Position numbers and translations under genes: made by a program. The notes under the pieces are model-generated. The model was not told the origin of the DNA. It saw only the letters and a program-made list of their open reading frames with translations, and searched no databases. A stretch of DNA of 64,000 bases from Hevea brasiliensis (lineage: Eukaryota > Streptophyta > Magnoliopsida > Malpighiales > Euphorbiaceae), in NCBI RefSeq assembly GCF_030052815.1, contig NC_079495.1, positions 110,882,584 to 110,946,583 of the forward strand, written 5' to 3'. This document shows positions 1 to 10,600 of the stretch, piece by piece. Position 1 is the stretch's first letter; every line of letters begins with the position of its first letter.

Positions 1-230
1 TGATTCATAGTAGCATTAATAATAATAATTTGTATTTATCTATAATTGAAATAAATAGATATTATAAAATAGCTAGATGTTAATGAAAGAAAAATAGATA
101 ATTTATTCAATTTCTGATATATGGAAGGAATAATTGTTTAATTAAGCCATTATAATAAAAATAAAACGTGAGTCGAAATGAGAGCATATTGAATAATTAT
201 GGAATAGCATTATGTAGAGGTTGGGGCCAT

Positions 231-234
231 TATC

Positions 235-302
<68 letters not shown>
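231..302. repeat. compound (TA)n(GA)n microsatellite
   Basis: A run of TA dinucleotides passes directly into a run of GA dinucleotides. It is simple sequence with no coding content. Confidence 0.95.
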
Positions 303-303
<1 letters not shown>

Positions 304-945
304 TAACTCATTAATTTGCTAAATCTAAGATAATGAGATAATTGTTAAAAAGTGAACTGTAGAGAGTCCTAAATATTGATAAGATTTAAGAAATTATAAT
401 TATTATTTTGCATGTGTTTTAAGGAAATGGACTGAGTTTAACTCACCTTAATAGTACTCAAGGAGAAAGAGTGCATAAAACCATATAAGGGGCACACCAC
501 CCTTATACTAAATCGATATGTAATTTTAACACATTTCCCTCATGCTTGAAGTATGAAATACTTGTGGAGGCCAAAATATTAGTCGAGACTCTAATACTAT
601 TCTCAAAAGTTTGGGATAAATTAGACCTAGTCTATTTTTTTGAGAGTGTGACTAATAAATTTTTCTTTTTAATTTAATTTAAATTATGATTCAAACGTTA
701 TATTTTATAAATTATGAAAATAACTTAGTATTGTTAAATTAAAATTCATTAGTGATAATGATGCGTTTAATATCTTTAAAAATAATTTATTTTTAATATT
801 AATTAAAAAAAATTAAATTAGAACTATAAAAACATGTAATATTCCCACCAATATGAAATTTGAATTTATACAAAGGTAATTATTTAAATTATTTAAGTTA
901 TGTCGGAGTTCCATGAACAAGGGCCAAAATGCATCCCTTGTAGCT
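303..945. other. AT-rich intergenic DNA
   Basis: No gene is visible. The right edge (937-945, CTTGTAGCT) is the left copy of the target-site duplication of the adjacent foldback element. Confidence 0.6.
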
Positions 946-1493
946 AGGACTGAGCAGAATTCGGTTCAAACTAAAAAATCGAATCGAATCGAGTTAATTC
1001 AATTTAATTGGTTCGATTTTAAAATTCAATCGATTCAGTTCTGTTTTACATTATAAAAATTTCGGTTATTTTAGTTCGGTTCGGTTTTAAAGAGAAAAAA
1101 AAATTGATTAAATCGAATCGAACCGAACCGAATAGTAATTTATATATTCAAATCGAATCAAATCGAACAGAATCTATTTTTGAATTGATTTATTTTTATG
1201 GAAAATTTATGAATTATATTTAATTATATATATATTAATTGTTTAATTTCATTGATTAATGGTTATTAGGTTCAAACCAAAGTCAAAATTACACTAAATA
1301 ACTTGAAAATCAAGTCCAAATTAAAAAATCAATCAAAAATTAAAATCGATCGGTTTAAATCGAACTGAACCAAAATAGAGCGGTTCGATTTAATTCAATT
1401 TTTCATCCATTTCGATTCAATTCGGTTTCTAAAATTTAAAATTCGATTTTTATAATTTAATTCGGTTCGGTTCGAACCGAATGCTCACCCCTA
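946..1493. mobile_element. Mutator-type MITE with 9-bp target-site duplication
   Basis: The 548-bp element is flanked by two identical 9-bp copies of CTTGTAGCT (937-945 and 1494-1502). Its ends are imperfect inverted repeats: the left end begins AGGACTGAGCAGAATTCGG and the right end, read inward, is GGGGTGAGCATTCGG. The interior is rich in TTCGGTTCGG and its complement, so a single strand can fold back on itself. There is no open reading frame. A 9-bp duplication is the known signature of Mutator-like transposases, so this is most likely a non-autonomous MULE-derived MITE. It lies just beyond the 3' end of the pectinesterase relic. Confidence 0.8.
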
Positions 1494-1562
1494 CTTGTAG
1501 CTGGGGTTGGCTCATATAATTTTGCAAATGGTTCCAAGCTGAGCCATGTCTACCATGGCTTA

Positions 1563-3295
1563 CTAGCTAAAACCAGGAGTGAACTTTATGCCGGTAGATG
1601 GAAGCCATGACATGCCATCAATGAACTCGCCAGCGGTGAAGAACTTGGCGGTGGCAGCATCCCGGATAATGTGGTATCCTGGCCATCTGATCCGACCAGA
1701 AAGAGATGCCCCAGGACCATAGTTCTTATATTCACCATACCACTATGTGCTCAAGGCAAAGTTACCATTCCATTCAAGCCACCCTCTAGGTTGGACCAAC
1801 CCATCCATATACGTATTAATGAAAACTGTCCTAGAAAATTGCTTCCAAGGCCTCCCTAAATAGGTTGGTTGTGTGGCCAAAATGTAGCCAACTTGGATTG
1901 AAAATCCAGTGCTTTGATGTGGGCTGTTCCTGCCCTGGGCTGTTATTGTGAACTTCTGCAGTGGCAGTGGGACTTTCGTGTATATCTTGCATTTTTGGAA
2001 TACTGCTGCCCCATTGCCAAATATGTAGTCTATGGTTCCTTGTATATCACATTCCCGGTAAAATTGGCGAGGAGAGTGAGCATAGAGGGTGTCTTGGTAG
2101 CCTTCCATGCTGCACCGATAGAAGGCGGATTGGTCGGAATCCACTCGGAGCGCCACCGCTTGGTGGTTCTGTCCTCCAGCCGTATTACTAAATGTCATGT
2201 CCCCTGCTATGAATCCTTTGCCAGAGACAGCTACAACACAAAAATTCATGAGGCATGATAATACCATAAATACATTTTACCTGTCAATCATTTCTAATGC
2301 ATACTTATCAAAACAGAGCCCTAGCAGTTCTATTTAAAGTACTCGCCAACCGTAGCAGTTCTAAAAGTAGTCCATCACTCCATCCTTGCATGAAATTGCG
2401 ATTACCAGTCACCAGTCTTTCCAATACCATCCCCTACTAACATAACGTTGGTTTTCTTCTTCATTATATCAATGTTCTCTCTGTACACTCCCTGCTTCAC
2501 ATATATGATATACCTCCTGTTGCTGTAACTTGGAGCTTCATTAAGTGCGTCTGTGATGGCTCGGTAATGGCCACTCCCATCTAAGGACACAATGGCATCC
2601 ACATGCAAACCGAGAGAACTGAACTTTAGGAGTTCTTGATCACCTTGCTCCATCCATTCAGGGAACTCTGCAGTTGAATTTGTGGTTGTATCGTTTCGTG
2701 ATGGTTTAAAGGGCATGATGTGGCGCTGAGTATACAGAGCTAATATATTACCAATTGGCTTTGTTACTTGTTTCAAGCTTCCTTTCATGAAGTTCTCCAG
2801 ATGCCGGTCTGTGCCTTCAAAGCCTTCAAGGCATGTGTCTTGGTTAATCAGTGCAGCACTGAGCCAAGCTTTTAGATTCCCGTCACAACAAACATTATTA
2901 TCACTTGCTCGGATTTTCTCCATCCCTGCCAACGACCAAGCTAGCTCAGAGACTGAGAAATCAAGAAGTTCTTTGCAATCTTCAATTGCCACTTGTTCGC
3001 GAAAGCTGATAGATAAAGAACTGAATTCTGTGACCATATCAATGGCTAACCTTGCTTCATTAAGGGTGGTCCGCAAGGCAGCAATCAGAACTGAAGTTGC
3101 ATTATAGGAACCTGTTTTTTCAAGTTCATATTGCATGTTCGACAGGCATGAATCCTGGTTTTCAACACTGGTGCAGACTTGTATAATCAAATCTTGTGTG
3201 TTTAAAGTTTGTTGGGTTGATGGGGTTACATTGGGAAAGGCTTGCAGAGAAGAAGGCAGAAGAACTAAAATAAATAGAAAATTAGCAAAGGGCAT
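1563..3295 (-). pseudogene. pectinesterase / pectinesterase-inhibitor (broken)
   Basis: Exon 1 (2348-3295) starts at an ATG with a hydrophobic signal peptide of about 19 residues. A PMEI-type inhibitor domain with spaced cysteines follows, then the start of the pectin methylesterase domain (LVGDGIGKT). Exon 2 (1563-2230) carries the catalytic blocks GYQDTLYA, CDIQGTIDYIFGN and LGRPW. An intact enzyme of this family would demethylate cell-wall homogalacturonan. The copy is damaged. About 2 nt are missing after GIGKT, giving an in-frame TAA at 2402-2404. An 8-nt ATGG-type duplication near 2371-2386 restores the frame. The only phase-correct intron (2231-2346) has a GC donor. A TAG at 1743-1745 interrupts the protein between NFALST and WYGEYKNYGPG, cutting about 60 residues. 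Residues on both sides of each lesion still match the family, so decay looks recent. Sequencing error could explain one lesion but hardly all of them. Confidence 0.88.
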
Positions 3296-4620
3296 CTTGG
3301 CAACGTTGGGGAAGAGAAAGGAGATGTTTTTATGATGTTTCCAAAAGAAGAAGAAAATTTTATATGTAAGGAATGCAGGTATTGTTTGCTTTTTCTTTGG
3401 GGATAGAATTATACATTCCTTTGTTCCTTTTCCTTTGACAAATTTAAAGCTATGCTTTCTTCTGAAGGAAAGGCGTCTGATACTCGGTACTATTTCTTTG
3501 CTTGTTGCTTAAGTGGATTCGTCATTATTTGCTTCATAGTGTTTAATCAGAGCTTACTTGCTGGGTATAAGATGGATAATTAGGCCTACAGGTTGATCCA
3601 ACAGCACATTCTAATAGTGATGGATATGAAATTTAAATTAAAAGACTCATCAGGCTGCTACAATTCCCGGGTAGAAACTTTAACTACACAGGTTTTTGTA
3701 TACGTATCTAGCCCACGCCCAAAATTACCAAGGAACCACCTCAAGATCCTAGGACTTACATTAATATCACAGCCAGATTTTTCTTCCCAGCACCCACGTA
3801 CAAAATGGATAAATCACACTGCACCTTAATCCATAGTCCATAGTGTACTGAATTTAAACAATATACTAGTCTGGTTCTCGCAGGTTGGTCCAGTACAGCA
3901 TGCTGCTACCATAAGATAAATTTTGCAGGCGAGTGATAGAGAACAAATGGTTAACATATATAATAGTGTTTTAGCCCAGACACCATCTATAAGAAAATTG
4001 GAGCACTATTTTGGATAAGAAATTAAAACAAGAGAATAAGCAATTCACGAGTAGCAGAACATTAGGAATTTGAAAGCAACTTTCAATTGATCATAATCAA
4101 CTAGGTTTAACTATTTCACACCACAAAAAGGGAAAAAGGGGGATTAATTTCAGCCACAATTTTAACTACAATCTTGTTACATAATGGGGAATTGAGATTT
4201 TAGAGGCAAGCATGTCATCTTGAGCATGCCTATTATATACTAATAATAGGGTGGGGGGTAACTCTTCCATCAACTTCAACTTGTTACAAAGTCTTGCACA
4301 AAATGATAATTTAATTTGCATGGCCAATTCATAGATTATGAACCAACCTTATTCTTAAGGCAATGAACCAATCTTGATGGATTTATCATACTATATTAAA
4401 ATATAAGTAAATATAAGTCCTTTGGCAGTGTTCAAGAGAAGGACAAGCAGAAGAAAAGGTACATAGAATTCTGCTGGCAGTTAGTGAGAAGAGAAAGATC
4501 AAGGGAGTAGAAGATAAATCATAAATTAGGGAAGAACTCATTGAAAGCTTCATTGGATTTTTAAAGTAAGTCCCAGGCCGTGGGTGTTTATTATCTCCCA
4601 GTAGGCCAGTACATGTGGTT
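3296..4620. other. intergenic, promoter of the pectinesterase relic and 3' flank of FBL3
   Basis: No coding signal is seen. The right part should contain the 3' UTR of the FBL3-type gene. Short plus-strand open frames here (for example 3593-3829) have no recognisable domain. Confidence 0.6.
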
Positions 4621-7600
4621 CTAATCCCATCTGATTATGCAACCCCTGGCATGTAAAATCCCAAGTATTTCCTCAGTTAACATGAACCTGAGAGAGGCAT
4701 TTAACTTAACCTTTTTGATACGGACACAGCAAGCCCTAAGTGCAAGCTCAAACCCTGCCACAGTGACATTTTTAAGAAGCACCAGTTTTGCATCTTGCAA
4801 TCGTGTCAGATTTCCCATCATCATGCATAATGCCATGTCCGATATATTGCAGTAGCTCAAGTTTATCTGCCACCATCAAAGAGTTTCAATGTTTCCGCAT
4901 GGAGTTAATTTACCTAACCCAGAATCAAGCTAACCCTTAACAACACATAGCTATAGAAAATAAAAACAAGACAATACAAAAGCATAGAAAATGATACAGA
5001 GCTCCATTTTCTTACAGCATATTCACGTTCACCACTTCTCCTAACATGTTCAAAAGGAACTCTAATGGTCATTCAATTTGAATCAGAAATTACTAAATAT
5101 TCCCTATTGAGGAACCATTAATGACATATAACCATCAAGTACTCAAAATATATATGACAAAGGTGTTGACAATAAATCCAGAAAAGAGTGGGTCCATCAG
5201 AAGTGAAAATAGATTTTCACATTTTCTATGTGAATTAGGATAGTACAAATACTCAATTTGATCAAAAATGGATAAGGGGACTCTTGGTGACTTCCTAACG
5301 TGTCATAAGGAATAGATAGAGGAATTTACAATTGAAATAGATAGAGAACTAGTGCTCAACTCTTTCGATGGCAAAGAATTAAAAGCAGGATCAGAAAACC
5401 CTAGCAGTGATGTCGCAAGGGTTTTGTGGTCGCCGGACGAATTCTCACTGAAATAGGAAAAGTGAGTAGTCGCCATTTTAATTTTAAAGGAAATTAAAGA
5501 AAACCATTTTTTTTTAAATTAAAATCCACTTTGAAAACAGAGATTCTAGGTTCGGGGTCCGTATACGGGTGGGGAAGGTGTTAGGCACCCCATCTCGTTC
5601 CTCGATGAGGGTAAGCAGATTTAATATTATGCTCTTTATAAATTATTAGTTTAGAGGGTAAAGTGATGATGTTAATCCTTTGTGCGGATAAAATGAATAT
5701 TTGATATCTCACTATTTAGGGTTGCCAAAGAACACGAGTACATGAGATGATCCTTCAGTGAATAGGTGTTGTGTAATGGATTTTTGTTGGGAGTTAATTC
5801 GAATATTAAAGTTATGATATTTTAGCTTGAATTTAAGCTAAGAGAATTCGGGTAAAAACTCTCTCCCGAACTCTTAATGTGTTCTGTTAAAATTTAAGCA
5901 GAAGATTTTGGGTAAGAACTCTTCCCCGATCTCCACATATTTTATTAAAATTTTGACCGAGAATTCGGGTAAGGACTCTCCCCCGATCTCTTAATGTATT
6001 CGTTAAAGATTAGACTGAGTTCGGGTAAGAACTCTCCCCCGAACTCTTAGTTTTAAGAATTTAGTTGAGAACTCGGGTAAGAACTCGGGTAAGAACTCTC
6101 CTCTGATCTCTTAGTTTTAAGGACTTTAATTAAGGACTCGGGTAAGAACTCTCCTCCGATCTCTTAATGTTAAGAATTTAATTAAGAACTCGGGTAAGAA
6201 TTCTCCCCCGATCTTTTAGTTTTAAGGATTTTAATTGAGGACTCGGATAAGAACTCTCCCCCGATCTCTTAGTGTTAAGAATTTAATTGAGAACTCGAGT
6301 AAAAACTCTCCTCGGATCTCTTAGTTTTAAGGATTTTAATTGAGGACTGGTGTAAGAACTCTCCCCTGATCTTTTAGTGTTAAGAATTTAATTGAGAACT
6401 CGGGTAAGAACTCTCCCTCGATCTCTTAATGTATTCGTTAAAGATTAGACTGAGTTCGGGTAAGAACTCTCCCCCGAACTCTTAATGTTAAGAATTTAGT
6501 TGAGAACTCGGATAAGAACTCTCCCCAGATCTCTTTTAGTCGCTCGCCCAGGACCCGAACTTATCTTAGTTCCCGATCTATTGTCTTATCGACTGGGTTC
6601 ATTCCAAGGCCCGATCTTATAACTTATTTATTTGTCCTAATTTTGCTTCCAACCTATCTGACCTTTGATACACCTTTCTTCCTTTATCATTTTTCATTTA
6701 TTCAAACCAAAACTCTCATGTTAAAGTATCCCTGCCTATACTCTTTTAGAGTATTTTCAAGTCACCTACGACTTGAATGTCTACTCTCGAAGAAAATAAA
6801 AACTATGTGACGATAAATGAAATTTGCGAATGAATAGAAAAAGAAGACACAGAAATAACTTCGAGCCTATTCTGAGACTTAATGTAACTGAATATAAAGG
6901 AAACTCTAAAAGACAACTGGAGAAAACAAACCAAGGGTATTTAACAAAACGACAGTGCAGACGCTTATCTGTGGAAAGTTGAGGAGACAGATGAGCTGAC
7001 TCCGGTATCCACTAATCTTGCGGAGGTGAAAGCTGAAGGCTTAAGGACTTGAACTTACTCAGGGTAATGAGAACAGATCGGGACAAGGTTGAGCTCGAAA
7101 AGCAGTGCACAGATACTAAGGCGGGTAGGAATGAAGCGAAACGAAAATGGTTTCACAAAGTAATGCACAGACACTAAAAATGAAAATCTCAGGATTTAGA
7201 GCTCCTTTTAGTGAAATACTTCAGAAAACTGGTTCTAAAGTTTCTCAATACTTCGAAAGCTCAAAATGGCAAGACTGAATCAAAATCCAGAGTCTTTCTA
7301 CGATAATCACCACCTTCCTCTTTTTTTCGTCCCTTCTACAATGTTGCATGCAGGTATTTATAGGGAACGGGTGCCCAAAATGAAGGGTCAAGATCTTACC
7401 AGGGGGAGACGGAGAGCTTAGATTCAAAAGGACATAATCCGATGTCTGAGAATTAAAGAGAATCAAAATGGAGGGTCGGGATTCCGTTCAGAATATCCGT
7501 CCTTTCTCTTCTTAATCCAACGGTCCAGGGTCTTGCCTAATGAAATGAATCCAAAGGCTGGGGATAAAAGGCACCAAATCTGTCATCTAATTTTAATCTA

Positions 7601-10600
7601 AGGGCTCCAGATCCATCCTTACAATTATAATCAACGGTGGAGATCGAGATGTACAGGGTTGCTTTAACTGCTTTGGCGTCTGGCGGCTAGGAAGGCGTCC
7701 TTGCAAATGAGATGCGTGGTGAGGATCTGATCATGCCTGCAAATGCTTTAACTAACTCGGATCTGACGATGAAGAGAGTTAATTGGAAGTTATTTAACCC
7801 CTCTACGTTCTCCGATCTCTATAGGTCATCTCCTGTTTCTTCCGATCTTCCCATTATGACCACCCCCTTTTGGGATCATTATTCCGACCTCTATCTCTTG
7901 CATCGAGTCCCCTCTTATTTTCCGATATCTCTCATTCCTGATCTTTCCTCTCTATCTAACTTGCATTGGTCAAAGCAATAAATTCTTCAGTTATCGATGC
8001 ATCCGCTTCGGGTTCTGTATGCAATAAATGCCAAGGCCCTATATATATGCAGCAATAGGAAATCACCTTCACACTTCACTTTTCCTTTTTCAGTTTATTT
8101 TCAATACACCCCTTCCCCAATTCTAGCTTTTCCGGTGATAATTCTAATTATGATTGGCCATTTTGATCTTTTTCCGACTATCTCCTTCGCCCCTCACTTG
8201 AAAGTTTTTGACCCCGGCGATCGGAGACCTATGAGAACGTCATCTAATGACAGTGAGAGAACCGGACTAATTTACCGATCAAGATCGAAAGTGACGTCCG
8301 TGCCGATCTTGAATCGGTCTATCGGTACAATCGGTAGACCAATCTCGGATAAGAGGACTGCTAATTTCAATCTTGATGTCGATGACCGCCTCTTAAAGTT
8401 CATTTGGCTTCCAACTACATCGGGCGTTCCGACTGCAGCTCAGTTCTGGTCGATGACATCGGCAATGACTCCGCTCAGTATCATGAAAGTCATAGTCACC
8501 CTAACTGAGCTGCACATCTTTTGATTCAGCCACAAGACTAAGCTTTGACATAGGCCAGCATTCTGGGCCTCGGAGTAGTCTTAAGCTAGGTAGAATGTAA
8601 TGCTGATTTTTAGAGATCGCCCAACTGATGTAATCAGATCTTTTGAGATCGCCCAAATGATGTAATCTGATCTTTTGAAAATGAAATGAAATTTTTATTT
8701 GAATGTTTTTGTTTTGTTATTGCATTAATTATTTTTCTGATCTCTGATAAGTGTACCCCGATCTGATCCCTAGAAGAATCGCCATTCGCCGATCCGTGGG
8801 TTTGGAAATTTGTTTAATCCAATGACCTTAGTTAACCGATCTCATTTATCCGATTTTTATTATATTTCTGGAACCTTCTTGCGACGTGTCAAAGAGGTGG
8901 CCCGGTCCCGCTAACCGATGCGTCACTTGAGACTTCGTGAGCATTTAATGCTCAGATGGATATAAATAGGGGAAAGGTGAGTCATTTATTTCCTTATGTC
9001 ATTTTTAGACCTTCCCTTAGCGATTTCAACACTTCCTCTCGTTTACTTAAGTTTTCAGGCACCAATTTGTACTCTGGTAAGGGTTTCAATCTTTTCTCAG
9101 TTAATTTCTTTTTGTTTTTCTGAAAATGAGAGGTACCGACGGTCAGAAAGCTGCTAGTCCTCCCTCCGTTCACATCTCGTGGACGTCGGACAAAGTTGAG
9201 GTGGTCAAGCCGAGCGGGCGACCCGAACCTTCTACGACTTCTGTCTCAGCCCACGGTCGGGCGGCCCAATCAAAACAAGCATCTTCTTCAGGGAAAGAAA
9301 ACTTACCCGTAGATGAGTGGCCGTCAGTCCTCCAGGAAATCGATCTGCGGTCCATTAATCAAGAATACAACCTTCAGACTGACTCCTTCAAGCTCATCAG
9401 ATGTCATGGCGATCACCGAGTTGATCATTTCTTTGAAAAAAACGACATGATCATGGTATATGAAGAACAATTGAAGGCCGGGCTTTGGTCCCCCCTGAAC
9501 GAATTCTTTAGAACCGTTCTGAAGTTTCATCAAGTGTCCGTAGCCCAAGTGCACCCAAACTCTTAGCGGATTCTGGTGGCTTTCAGAGGCTTATGCCGAA
9601 CTAAAAAGCTCAAGCCTACAGCAAAGTTTTTGCTGAGTTGTATAGACTCACTCGGCAAAAGGACGACGAGTATTGATTTTTTCAAGTCAAACCGCACTGT
9701 AGGCTTTTTATCGATCTCCCTTCTTCATTGAAGAATTGAAAGAACCGGTTCTTTATATTAAGGAGTAAGATTCCGAACGGCTTCGAGGGTATCCCATGCA
9801 GTTGGCAGTACCTGACCCTTCAGTTCCAAAGAAGATCGCCCTAAATAGAGACGAGGACGTCATAATAAAGGAATTGAAGGATCAGGCGGCTAGTCACAAA
9901 TATTCATGTCTAGATGCAGTTATGGCCGAACTGAAGTGGTGGCTAATGCAGATGATCGCCCATGAGGATTATGAGCTGCAGCTCTCTAACATCGGACCCG
10001 GGATCGGTATAACCTAAATTTTTAGCCTGTTGACTTAGGTGATCTCACTAACTTGTTTTCCATACAGGTATGGCTGGAGGCGAGGGCGCGAAAAAGAGCC
10101 GCAAGCGAAAAAGAGAGGTCGCCCGAAAAGTGCGAGAAATGAAGATTGCTGCGGTATGCCGGTATCCCAGACGCCAGGGCGAGACTCGGCAGAAGTGCAG
10201 GGCTCTTCGTCCCGACCTTCAAGACAGCCGATCCCAGAGGTAGAGATCGCTCCTTCCCCTCCTCGAAAGAATGAACCGCCACCTCCGCCGGTCTCTTCAA
10301 GTGCAGAGGGAGGGTCTTCCCAACCTGCTGTGAGGATCCTTTCTCGTGGTGCCCAGGTCTTCATTCACTCGCTAGAGAAGAATCGCTCGGTTCGGGGGAA
10401 TCCTGGCCTGGCCAAAGTTTTGGGTGCCACCATCTACTTCCATGATGATCGGAATAGGCTAACTCCGAATAGCATTGATGATCTCCTAGCTCAGACGATG
10501 AGCTTGAGCGTAGAGAGCCTTGTGAATCAACATATAATCAGAGAAAATGTTCATCTCTTGAGACAGGAAATTCCGAAGGCGGTCCAGGACGCGACTTCCG

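Noticed and set aside
7997..8524. 175-codon plus-strand frame in the retroelement leader
   Set aside because: No known motif and no codon-like pattern; it lies in the LTR/leader-like part of the element.
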